In this document: positions 47,279-55,567 of the stretch, piece after piece
How positions within the stretch are numbered: position 1 is the stretch's first letter
How the letters are laid out: every line of letters starts with the position of its first letter
Source: Herbidospora mongoliensis
Lineage (GTDB): Bacteria > Actinomycetota > Actinomycetes > Streptosporangiales > Streptosporangiaceae
Length of the DNA: 64,000 nt
Assembly (NCBI RefSeq): GCF_001570545.1
Contig: NZ_BBXD01000018.1
Span: forward strand, 77,782-141,781
Reading direction: 5' to 3'
Translations under genes and position numbers: made by a program
The notes under the pieces: model-generated
What the model saw: the letters and a program-made list of their open reading frames with translations, nothing else
What the model was told of the DNA's origin: nothing
Databases searched by the model: none

Positions 47279-48220
47279 GTGATGAGAATCGTGATCCCCG
47301 GAGGAACCGGCCAGGTGGGCGCGATCCTGAATCGCGCCCTCACCTCCGCCGGCCACGACGTCGTGGTCCTGACCAGGCGACCGGTCCACGAGCGCGAGGT
47401 CGCCTGGGACGGCCGGACCCTGGGACCGTGGGCGAAGGAGATCGACGGCAGCGACCTCGTCGTCAACCTGGCCGGGCGCAGCGTCAACTGCCGCTACACC
47501 CCGGCCAACCTCCGGGCCATGATGGAGTCGCGCAGACAGTCCACCGAAGTCGTCGGCCATGCCATCGCCACCGCCGATCGACCTCCCCGGGTCTGGTTAC
47601 AGATGAGCACCGCCACCATCTACGCCCATCGCCTCGACGCGCCCAACGACGAGACGACCGGCGTGCTCGGCGGCACCGAGCCCGGCGTCCCGGCCTACTG
47701 GAACCGCAGCGTCGAGATCGCCAAGGCGTGGGAGGCGGCGCAGGAACGGGCCGAGACTCCGCACACGCGCAAGGTCGCCCTGCGTTCGGCCATGGTGATG
47801 AGCCCCGACCACGGCGGCATCTTCGACGTCCTGCTCCGGCTGGCGCGCTTCGGCCTCGGCGGCCCGGTGGCGGGCGGCGCGCAGTACGTGTCGTGGATCC
47901 ACGACCGGGATTTCGTCCGCGCCGTCGAGTTCCTGGCCGGCCGCGACGACCTCACCGGCCCGGTCAACCTGGCCGCCCCCGGCCCCCTGCCGCAGCGCGA
48001 CTTCATGCGCCTGCTGCGCGAGGCCTGGGGTGTGCGGGTGGGCCTGCCCGCCACGAAGTGGATGGCTGAAATCGGCGCGTTCGCGTTGCGCACCGACACC
48101 GAACTCCTGCTCAAGAGCCGCCGGGTCGTCCCGGGCCGCCTGCTCGACGCGGGCTTCACCTTCGACCACCCCGACTGGGCTGAGGCGGCAGGGGATCTGG
48201 TGCGGCGGGCCCGTTCCTGA
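47279..48220 (+). CDS. TIGR01777-type NAD-dependent epimerase/dehydratase-like protein
   Basis: 313 aa. The start is GTG or the ATG next to it, with no ribosome site. Rossmann site GGTGQVG at residue 9; DLVVNLAGRSVNCRYTPANLRAMMESR is the hallmark of the YfcH/SulA-like epimerase family; a C-terminal DUF1731-like region contains PVPATKWMAEIG-like residues and the closing DPDWAEAAGDLV-like helix. Biochemical function of this family is not established. Codon 107 is a rare TTA (47597). Its last 65 bp overlap the 3' end of the convergent membrane-protein gene. Confidence 0.88.
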   Translation: MMRIVIPGGTGQVGAILNRALTSAGHDVVVLTRRPVHEREVAWDGRTLGPWAKEIDGSDLVVNLAGRSVNCRYTPANLRAMMESRRQSTEVVGHAIATADRPPRVWLQMSTATIYAHRLDAPNDETTGVLGGTEPGVPAYWNRSVEIAKAWEAAQERAETPHTRKVALRSAMVMSPDHGGIFDVLLRLARFGLGGPVAGGAQYVSWIHDRDFVRAVEFLAGRDDLTGPVNLAAPGPLPQRDFMRLLREAWGVRVGLPATKWMAEIGAFALRTDTELLLKSRRVVPGRLLDAGFTFDHPDWAEAAGDLVRRARS

Positions 48221-50891
48221 GGCGCACGAACGTCCAGTAGGCCAGCGACACGACGGCGAAGACGGCGAACGCGGCGAGCATCTCCCGCACGGCCCCCCAG
48301 TCGAGCTCCATGGCCTTCTCCGACTCCTTGCCGTACACGATGTGGACGAAGGCGAACAGCGCGATGCCGACGACCACTCCCCACAGGGGCCAGCTCCACC
48401 GGGTGAGCTTGTAGCCGTCGAGGAACGGCATCGGGATCAGGCCGAACAGCACACTCTGCACCCCCATCACGAAGACGGCGGCGAGCGCCGCGTCGAACTG
48501 GAGCGTCAGGGGGTCGGTGCTCGCGCGCAGCGCCTCGTCGTTCGAGGGGATCCAGGCCAGCCAGGCCACCAGGCTCAGCGTCAACGTGGCGATCGCCGCC
48601 ACCAGGACGGCCCGCGCCCGGTCTTCGTCGTCGCCCCTTTCGACGACCGCCGACGCGCCTTCGGGAAGATAGACGAAGACGGTGATGATGCCGTACACGT
48701 AACCCGGATTGAGGTCCAGCCAGCGTGAGCCGACCGCGCAGACGGCGGCGACGGCCAGACCTCCCGGGAGCACCCGGAACGAGCCCTTCTCCTCGGTCGC
48801 CCACCGCGTGAACACCTCGTTCACGACTGTGAACGTGAGGGTCGTCAGGATGAGCGCGACGGCGAACGCGACGGCGGTCCGGACCTCCCGGTCGTCCGGC
48901 GGCGAGGCGAAGGTCAGCAGCGCGGCCCCCGCCGCGACGGCGACGGCGAACTGGAAGCCGACCGGCACCCGGCCGAGCGCGGTCCTGATGCCGCGAAGCG
49001 TCCGGGATCGGGCGCCGGGTCCCTGACTGTTCTCGTAGGCCTTGTTGAACATCTCCGCGGGGAATCCGAGCATCAGGATGATGATCACGCCGAGGATCAC
49101 GGAGCCGACCAGGTGGTCGAGCCGCCACGAGACCTCGTCCGGGGCCCGGACCGCTTCGGCGAACGTCGTCCTGAACCACCCCTCGGGGATGGTGAACGTG
49201 GCGGTGGCCGTGGCGCGGCCCGCGCAGACGAGCTGGGCCGTGTAGGCGCCGGGCTCGCGGTCCGGCACGGTGAACTCGCCCCCGGTGGCGACGGCCGGCA
49301 CAGCCGTCAGCGGGCGGTTCTCCTTGTCGAAGTGCAGCCGCGCGGTGGCGCAGCCCGGCGGGAAGTCCCGGCCGACCGCCGTCACGAGGGTGCCCGGCGG
49401 GCCCTTGGACCGGTAGAGCCGCAGCTTCGCGTCGGTCTTCGGCAGGACGTCGAACTGCTCGTCGCTCGCCAGATCGGCGTTGTCGAGACATCGGGCGGCC
49501 ACGTCGTGCCGTCCGGCGGAGAGGTCGGCGGGAACCTTCAGATCGCCGCGGAACACCCCGTCGACCGGGTCCGTCTTCTTTCCGGGGCGGCCGGCCCAGC
49601 CGAACTCCACACGGTCGCAGGCGAAGCCCCGCCCCTGGACGCGCACCCGCTGGCCGTGTTCACCGTGCCCGATGTGGAGCCTGAGCGTGGGCATGATGAC
49701 GCGGTCACTTGGCGTGGGTGTGGGTGTGGGGTCGCGCGTGGGTTCGGGCGATTCGGAGGTGGCAGGGTCGATGGTGAGAGTCGCCTGGCCGCTGAGCCGC
49801 TGGTCATCGACACACCGGGCGCGGAAGGTCCAGGGGCGGGGTGCCGAGTCGGGCGGCACCCCGAGTCGCTCCTCGAAGCTCCCGTCACCGGCCGTCTGCC
49901 GGACCCGCGTCTCGGACTCCCAGGTGAGCAGCACGTCTCCACCGGCTCCGGCCTGATCACCGCAGTCGAACCGGCTTCCTCGGACGACCACCTCACCACC
50001 CGGACGGGCCCGCTCCGGCCGCACGACCAGCCGGGGTTCGCGGGGAACGACCTCGAAGGCCGCTGGCAACGAGCTGTCGCCGCAGGCCACGACGATGTCG
50101 TGCCGGCCGAAAACGGAGTCGGCAGGCACGGCGACCCCGGAGGAGAACCTGCCGTCCGCGTCCGCCGACTCGGCGGGCACCGGGGTCCCGTCGAGAGTGA
50201 CCCGCAGGGGCCCGGCGTGCTCACCGGGTCGCGGGCCGCAGGAGAAGCCCTTTCCCGAGACCTCGATCTTCGACCCGGCGAGCGCCGTCGACGGCAGGTC
50301 GACGGCCGCGACTCCCAGGGGAATCCGCGCGGCCGGCGACACGGGTTCGCGGCACCCCGCGAGGACGTCGATCAGGTACTGACCGGCCGGGATCTCCGGC
50401 ACCTCGAGCACGCGGGTGAGACGGCCGTCGGAGTCCACCTTCGCGGGGAAACTCCGGCCGCCCCACACCAGCGTCACCTCCGGCTGCGGAGCCAGGCGGT
50501 CCGCGCAGACGAAGCCCGCCCCGCTGACGGTGATCGACGATCCGGGGGCCGCCATGGCGACGTCGGCCCCGGCGGTGACGAGGGTGAAGTAACTCTGGCC
50601 GCCGACCTTTCCCGCCGGGCAGCTGATCTTCACCGGATGAGGTCCCAGCGTCCAGTCAGCGGGTATCTCGAAACGCGCGGAGGACTCGGCCGACTCCTCC
50701 GTCTTCACCTCGGTCTGGCCTTGTATCGCGTATTCGCCGGGGCATACCCCGGCCAGTTCGGCGGTCACTTTGGTGCCGGCGACGCCCCAGCTCGGGGTGA
50801 GCGTGACCTCCTCCGCGTGGGCGGGCGCCACCATCGCCAGGCCTGTGACGATCGTCATGGCGCCCAGGACGATCGCGGTCCACCGTCGCAT
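48156..50891 (-). CDS. FGLLP-motif-type membrane protein with Ig-like ectodomain
   Basis: 911 aa; ATG at 50891 with GGGAGGAG at 7 nt. Signal peptide (MRRWTAIVLGAMTIVTG...AHA). The region to about residue 590 holds repeated Ig/IPT-like beta-sandwich units, each starting like 'PGSSITVSGAGFxC' (GSKIEVSGKGFSC, GGEVVVRGSRFDC, GQRVRVQGRGFACD, GTLVTAVGRDFPPGC) and rich in cysteine pairs. A Pro/Thr linker lies near 420. The C-terminal 300 residues contain about 7-8 transmembrane helices, with FGLIPMPFLDGYKL near the end, the motif that names this family. Role unknown; an outer-surface sensor or adhesin coupled to an integral domain is plausible. Downstream of, and co-directional with, the TPR-CHAT gene (65-bp gap). 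Confidence 0.85.
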   Translation of the reverse strand: MRRWTAIVLGAMTIVTGLAMVAPAHAEEVTLTPSWGVAGTKVTAELAGVCPGEYAIQGQTEVKTEESAESSARFEIPADWTLGPHPVKISCPAGKVGGQSYFTLVTAGADVAMAAPGSSITVSGAGFVCADRLAPQPEVTLVWGGRSFPAKVDSDGRLTRVLEVPEIPAGQYLIDVLAGCREPVSPAARIPLGVAAVDLPSTALAGSKIEVSGKGFSCGPRPGEHAGPLRVTLDGTPVPAESADADGRFSSGVAVPADSVFGRHDIVVACGDSSLPAAFEVVPREPRLVVRPERARPGGEVVVRGSRFDCGDQAGAGGDVLLTWESETRVRQTAGDGSFEERLGVPPDSAPRPWTFRARCVDDQRLSGQATLTIDPATSESPEPTRDPTPTPTPSDRVIMPTLRLHIGHGEHGQRVRVQGRGFACDRVEFGWAGRPGKKTDPVDGVFRGDLKVPADLSAGRHDVAARCLDNADLASDEQFDVLPKTDAKLRLYRSKGPPGTLVTAVGRDFPPGCATARLHFDKENRPLTAVPAVATGGEFTVPDREPGAYTAQLVCAGRATATATFTIPEGWFRTTFAEAVRAPDEVSWRLDHLVGSVILGVIIILMLGFPAEMFNKAYENSQGPGARSRTLRGIRTALGRVPVGFQFAVAVAAGAALLTFASPPDDREVRTAVAFAVALILTTLTFTVVNEVFTRWATEEKGSFRVLPGGLAVAAVCAVGSRWLDLNPGYVYGIITVFVYLPEGASAVVERGDDEDRARAVLVAAIATLTLSLVAWLAWIPSNDEALRASTDPLTLQFDAALAAVFVMGVQSVLFGLIPMPFLDGYKLTRWSWPLWGVVVGIALFAFVHIVYGKESEKAMELDWGAVREMLAAFAVFAVVSLAYWTFVRLRNGPAAPDPLPPQPSRGGRR

Positions 50892-50956
50892 CTCGGAACT
50901 CCTCCCTCGGTCGTGCCTCATCAGCACGGAGGGCGGAACCCGTCCCGAAATACCGG

Positions 50957-53581
50957 TCAGCCCGAGCCGAGGGCGAGGAAACACCAACCCGTGGCCAGGG
51001 CGACCGGGTCGGTGCCGACCGCCAGGCGGGCGGCGCGCAGGGCCTCGGGCAGCCGCGACCCGGCGCGCAGCTCCCTGTGCAGGGCGACCATCAGCGGCAC
51101 CGCCGCCCGGTCGTTCACCGGGGCCACGCTGGCCACGATCCCGGCCGTGCCGAGCTGGATCAGGGAGGCGGCCAGGCCGAGCAGTTCGTCGGAGCCGACC
51201 GCGGCGACCCGGCCCGAGTCGCAGCTCGACAGGATCACGTGCCGGGGCGGCCGGTGGAGCCGCTCCAGGTCGTAGACCATCAGGGGGCCGTCGTCGACGC
51301 GCAGCGCGGAGAACTGCGGGCTGTCGGCGCGGAAGGTCCCGTGCGCCGCGATGTGCGCCAGCCCGGCCCCGTCCATGGCCGCCAGCACCCGGGCGACGGT
51401 CGCCCCGCCGTCACCGAGCACGACCGGCGGCGGGTGATCCACGTAGTCGGCGGCGATCCGCACCACCTCCTCGCCGCCCGACGCCAGCCCAGGCCCGCGA
51501 ACCAGCACCACGTCGCCGCCGCCACCGGGGGAGTCCCGGGCGCGTGACCACGACGTGGCCGAGGGCGCCACGCTCAGCACCCGGTCGCGCAGGGCGGGCA
51601 GCAGCGCCCAGGGGGCGGCGTGGAGTCGTCCGGGCGGGACGACGATCACGTCGCCGTCGCCGAGACGGGACATCGCGTCGCCGAAGAGCGTGCGTTCGAG
51701 CGCCGCTGAGGCGGCGTCCACCTGGCCGAGGATCTCGTCCGGGCGCAGGGTCGACCGGCCGTGGGCCAGGCGGGAGAGCCCGAACCGGACACCGTGGATC
51801 TGGGTGACGGCCCGATCCAGCCGCCCGGCGGGGAACCGACGCACCCGGTCGGAACCGCAGAGCAGGACGTGCAGCTCACCGTCGACGTCGACCAGTTCGA
51901 GGAGCGTGTCGTCGCCGAGCTTCGCCAGCAGGGCGGACACGTCGAAGGGGAGCGGGGCCGACCGGCCCGGCGCGCGCGTCCGCAGCGCCCGCGCCCTGGC
52001 GGCCCGCTCCAGCCGCAGCTGCTCGGCGTGCAGCGCGGCGGTCGGCAGCCCCTGGGCACGGACGTCGGCGAGCCTGCTGGAGACCACCCGGACCGCGGCG
52101 AGGTCGGCCTGGAGCGCTTCGTCGTCCGACGACCGTGCCACGTGGATCGCGAGGGCGCCGGCGCGCCACCGTTCGCACCACGTCAGCAGCAGGCGGGGCC
52201 GGTCGAGCTCCAGCGCGTGGCGCTGGCCCAGCCCGGCCAGCTGGGCGCCGAAGGTGGTGGCCTGCGCCAGGAGTTCCGACGAGCCGAGGGTGTCGCGGTG
52301 TTCCTCGATCACCGCCAGGCCGCGTCGGCAGGCTCTCATCAGGCGCCGGGCGTCGCCGTCCGTCTCGGCCAGCAGCGCCTCCGCGAGCCAGCCCACGGTC
52401 CGGGTCTGCGCCGGGCCGCTCCACCGCGCCCGGGCGGCGTCGGTCAGGTAGTGCCGGGCCGTCGACGCGCGGCCGAGCGCGAGCGCCAGCCGGCCCGCGA
52501 CCAGGCGGCTCAGCGGCAGGTCGGGGGAGGACAGGCCGGCCAGTTCGATGGTGCACTCGGCGGCGGTGGCGAGGAGGCCGGCGGTCGGCGGTCCGGCGGC
52601 GAACTCCGCGCGGACCAGAACGAGCCGTGCGTGCGCCCGCCACCAGGGACGGTGCTGTTTCTCGAAGAGCTCGACCGCGGTCGCGGCGCGGGCGAGGGCC
52701 GGTTGCGGGCGATCCGCCGCCAGCGCGCATTCGGCCGCCATCAGCATCAGCTCGGCCACCTTCGCCGGTTGCCCGTTCACCCCTTCCAGCCGGTCGATCG
52801 CCGAATCGGCCTCGATCAGCGCCTCGTCCGCCAGCCCCGCCGTGAGCAGCGCGCGGCACCGGTGCAGGCTGAGGGCCGGATCGGACACCTCAAGCCGGTC
52901 GAAGCGGTCGGCCGCGGCGTCGAAGCAGGCCAGCGCCTCGGGAAGGTCGCCGATGCGCAGGGCCAACACCCCTCGGTGCACCACGGCGTCGGCCGACTCC
53001 AGCTCCTGCCCGGTGGCGCGGAACATCTCCTCCGCCCGCCCCAGGTCGTCGGCGGCCTCCCGCACCGCGCCCAGGGCGAGATGGCAGAAGGCGCGTTCGG
53101 TCAGCGCCCTGGCCTCCCACATCCGGTCGTCGTCCCGGTGCAGCACCTCGATCGCGTCGTTCAGATCGGCCAGCGCCTCGCGATGGGCTCCGAGCACGAC
53201 GAGCACCCCGCCACGGCGCAGCAGGCTCCGGCCCCGCAACCACCCCACGGAGCTCAGAACGGCCAGGTCGAGCGCCTGGCGGCCCGCCGCCGTCCGGCCG
53301 GCGAACACCAGCGCCACCCCGAGGCTGGCCAGCACGTCGGCCTCGCGGTCGGCCGACCGCGACAAACGGGCGAGATGACGGGCCGTCCGCAGTTCCCGCA
53401 CCGCCGCGTCGATGTCGCCGAACTCCCGCAGGACGATCCCGACGGCCTGCCGGGCCACCGACGCCTCGAACGGACTCGGATCACGGGCCAGCACCTTACG
53501 CGCCTGTTCGAGGGCCAGGTGCGGGCGGGACAACGCCAGCGGGAGGAGCTCGGCACTTCCGTTCGTCACCGGGTCGGCCAT
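50957..53581 (-). CDS. TPR-CHAT caspase-like protease
   Basis: 874 aa from the ATG at 53581. Residues 1 to about 480 are TPR-like helical repeats (DIDAAVRELRTARHLARLSRSADREADVLASLGVALVF, AREALADLNDAIEVLHR and so on). The C-terminal 330 residues form a CHAT domain: catalytic His in HIAAHGTF, catalytic Cys in VILSSCDSG, then LLGLAASLIQLGTAGIVASVAPVND. CHAT domains are caspase/separase-related peptidases, often in stress or immune signalling (the Craspase TPR-CHAT of type III-E CRISPR, for example). No signal peptide, so cytoplasmic. Divergent from a subtilase gene by 61 bp. No ribosome site; possibly leaderless. Confidence 0.92.
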   Translation of the reverse strand: MADPVTNGSAELLPLALSRPHLALEQARKVLARDPSPFEASVARQAVGIVLREFGDIDAAVRELRTARHLARLSRSADREADVLASLGVALVFAGRTAAGRQALDLAVLSSVGWLRGRSLLRRGGVLVVLGAHREALADLNDAIEVLHRDDDRMWEARALTERAFCHLALGAVREAADDLGRAEEMFRATGQELESADAVVHRGVLALRIGDLPEALACFDAAADRFDRLEVSDPALSLHRCRALLTAGLADEALIEADSAIDRLEGVNGQPAKVAELMLMAAECALAADRPQPALARAATAVELFEKQHRPWWRAHARLVLVRAEFAAGPPTAGLLATAAECTIELAGLSSPDLPLSRLVAGRLALALGRASTARHYLTDAARARWSGPAQTRTVGWLAEALLAETDGDARRLMRACRRGLAVIEEHRDTLGSSELLAQATTFGAQLAGLGQRHALELDRPRLLLTWCERWRAGALAIHVARSSDDEALQADLAAVRVVSSRLADVRAQGLPTAALHAEQLRLERAARARALRTRAPGRSAPLPFDVSALLAKLGDDTLLELVDVDGELHVLLCGSDRVRRFPAGRLDRAVTQIHGVRFGLSRLAHGRSTLRPDEILGQVDAASAALERTLFGDAMSRLGDGDVIVVPPGRLHAAPWALLPALRDRVLSVAPSATSWSRARDSPGGGGDVVLVRGPGLASGGEEVVRIAADYVDHPPPVVLGDGGATVARVLAAMDGAGLAHIAAHGTFRADSPQFSALRVDDGPLMVYDLERLHRPPRHVILSSCDSGRVAAVGSDELLGLAASLIQLGTAGIVASVAPVNDRAAVPLMVALHRELRAGSRLPEALRAARLAVGTDPVALATGWCFLALGSG

Positions 53582-53642
53582 ATCCCGACATTCAACGACC
53601 GGCGTAGCGTTCGCAAGCAGTGGGGCCACAAAGGGGGCATCG

Positions 53643-54860
53643 GTGGATTCCGTGTTCGAAGCGCAGTTCCGTCATGTTCAGAACTCCCTCGCGAGGGACG
53701 GCGTCGAACTGGAGGTCGCTCTCAGGCCGAACGGCGACGTCGACTACGTCTACCAGGCGAGGCGGCTGCTCGCTCTCGACCGGGGGAACAACGTCAGGCA
53801 GATCATGCACGCGCTTCCCGGAATCGAGAGGGTGGAAGAGCCGGTCTACCCCGGGCTCGCCGTGCTGTCGCTCGACAACGCCGAACGCGGTTTCTGGACG
53901 GTGCCCGCCGCGCTCGAGTATCTCGAAGAGCGCATCGGGCGCCGAAGGAGGCGGAGTGATGATCTGCCGCGGTTCACGCCCAACCACCTGACCCACATCA
54001 CCCGGCTCTGCCCCGGCGGCGAGCCGGTGCCGCCGAAACCGCCGCTCCCGTGGCCCCCGCCCAAGGCGAGCCGGTCCGGCGTGCAGAACCAGGTCCTGAT
54101 CGAGGTCGTGGACACCGGGCTCCTGTCCGGCCCGCTTCCGCCCTGGCTGAACGGCGTCGTCGGCGATATCGACATCCTGGATACGCTCCTGCCCAACGGC
54201 AGATACCTCATCCCGCAGTACACGGGGCACGGCACCTTCGCCGCCGGAGTCGCCCGCTGCATGGCGCCCCACTCCGACGTCTACGTCTCCGACCACTTCA
54301 CCGAGTCGGGCGGGGAGCTGGAGAGCAAGATCGTCCTCAAGCTGGCCGACACGGTCAAGCGGCGGGTCCCGGCGGTGCTGAACCTCTCCGCCGGGCTCTA
54401 CACCTACAACAACCAGCCATCACCGGGATTCGAGCTCTTCCACGCCGACCACCCGGGGACGATCGTGGTGGCGGCGGCGGGAAACGAGGGCGGCAATCGG
54501 GAGTTCTATCCGGCGGCGTCGTCGTGGACCGTCAGTGTCGGCGCGCTCGGGCCCGACCAGGAGCACCGCGCCTGGTTCAGCAACTACGGCAGCTGGGTGG
54601 ACGTCTGGGCCCTCGGCGAGGGCATGGTCAACGCCTACGCGACCGGCGACTACGAATACAGGGAGCCGCCGAAGGCGCCCGCCGTCCAGAGCTTCGACGG
54701 AATGGCCAGGTGGGAGGGGACATCGTTCGCCGCCCCGCTGGTCGCCGGGATGATCGCCGACCACCTGGCGGCCAACGCCGTCCTGCCCGCCGCAGCCGTC
54801 CAGGCGGTTCTCGCCGGGGCGGTCCCGCTGCCCGGCGTCGGTCCCGCGCTGCCGGTCTAG
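53643..54860 (+). CDS. Intracellular S8 subtilisin-like protease
   Basis: 405 aa. GTG at 53643 with AAAGGGGGC upstream. An N-terminal segment of about 140 aa (LEVALRPNGDVDYVYQARRLLALDRGNNV...) may be a prodomain. The catalytic domain has Asp in EVVDTGLL, His in YTGHGTFAAGVAR and Ser in GTSFAAPLVAGM, with VVAAAGNEGGNREFYPAA as the oxyanion region. No signal peptide, so it probably acts on cytoplasmic targets or is activated by another protease. Divergent from TPR-CHAT and convergent with a papain-like gene (4-bp overlap). Confidence 0.92.
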   Translation: MDSVFEAQFRHVQNSLARDGVELEVALRPNGDVDYVYQARRLLALDRGNNVRQIMHALPGIERVEEPVYPGLAVLSLDNAERGFWTVPAALEYLEERIGRRRRRSDDLPRFTPNHLTHITRLCPGGEPVPPKPPLPWPPPKASRSGVQNQVLIEVVDTGLLSGPLPPWLNGVVGDIDILDTLLPNGRYLIPQYTGHGTFAAGVARCMAPHSDVYVSDHFTESGGELESKIVLKLADTVKRRVPAVLNLSAGLYTYNNQPSPGFELFHADHPGTIVVAAAGNEGGNREFYPAASSWTVSVGALGPDQEHRAWFSNYGSWVDVWALGEGMVNAYATGDYEYREPPKAPAVQSFDGMARWEGTSFAAPLVAGMIADHLAANAVLPAAAVQAVLAGAVPLPGVGPALPV

Positions 54861-55567
54861 CGGTCGGTGACGAGCGTCGCCTCGCCGTCCTCGTCGATCA
54901 ACCGTTGCAGCGTCGTGTAGGGCAACCACACCAGCGGATAGTCGAATCCCCAGGAGTTGACCAGCCGCACCGCCCCCAGGCGGTCGGAGGCGCCGTAGAC
55001 GCAGATCGCGTGCCCGCCACGGATGAGACCGAGAGAGCCCCGGCCGATCCAGTGCCCGTCGTCGCCCCGCCGCCGGGGCTTGTCGAAGTCCTCATACCAG
55101 TTGCAGCCCAGCACGACCGGGACGCCCGTCGTGATGCACGTCCTGACCTGGTCGACCCGGGTGGCCCACCGGTTGGCCGCGATGCCGTCGGCCGCCGAGG
55201 GCTCCTGCCGCTGCCCGAGCACGAGACGGGAGTGCCCCTGGTCGCGCAGGACGTCCATGGCGGCCCTGACCGAGGTGCCCTCGTTGTCGCCGGGGTTGGT
55301 GGCGGGCCACTCGTCGATCTCCTTGGCCCGGTCCCAGAGCCAGCGGGCGTCGTACAGGGGCCCGTTCAGGATGGACATCGCCCACGACGAGGAGAAACCC
55401 ACACACGCGCCCTCCTTCGACTGGTCGTATTCACGGCGGAACGCGGGCAGGGCCAGGGCGTGCTCCACCACCGGCACGGTGGCCGGGGCCACCGCCGCGT
55501 AGGGGTAGCGCTCGACGTGCCGCCAGTCCGAGGGGGCGCGCCGGCCAAGCGGGCGGATGTCATCCAT
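54857..55567 (-). CDS. Papain-like C1 cysteine protease
   Basis: 236 aa. The Gln/Cys motif is YDQSKEGACVGFSSSWAMS (Cys about 55), the His motif is GGHAICVYGAS and the Asn motif is RLVNSWGFDYP, giving a complete papain triad. No signal peptide and no long prodomain. The start overlaps the repeat-protein gene by 8 bp, so it ends the five-gene minus-strand operon that begins at 60124. Confidence 0.9.
   Translation of the reverse strand: MDDIRPLGRRAPSDWRHVERYPYAAVAPATVPVVEHALALPAFRREYDQSKEGACVGFSSSWAMSILNGPLYDARWLWDRAKEIDEWPATNPGDNEGTSVRAAMDVLRDQGHSRLVLGQRQEPSAADGIAANRWATRVDQVRTCITTGVPVVLGCNWYEDFDKPRRRGDDGHWIGRGSLGLIRGGHAICVYGASDRLGAVRLVNSWGFDYPLVWLPYTTLQRLIDEDGEATLVTDR

Noticed and set aside
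50957-53581. Type III-E CRISPR Craspase component
   Set aside because: TPR-CHAT is present, but no Cas7-11, Csx30-like gene or CRISPR array is in the window.
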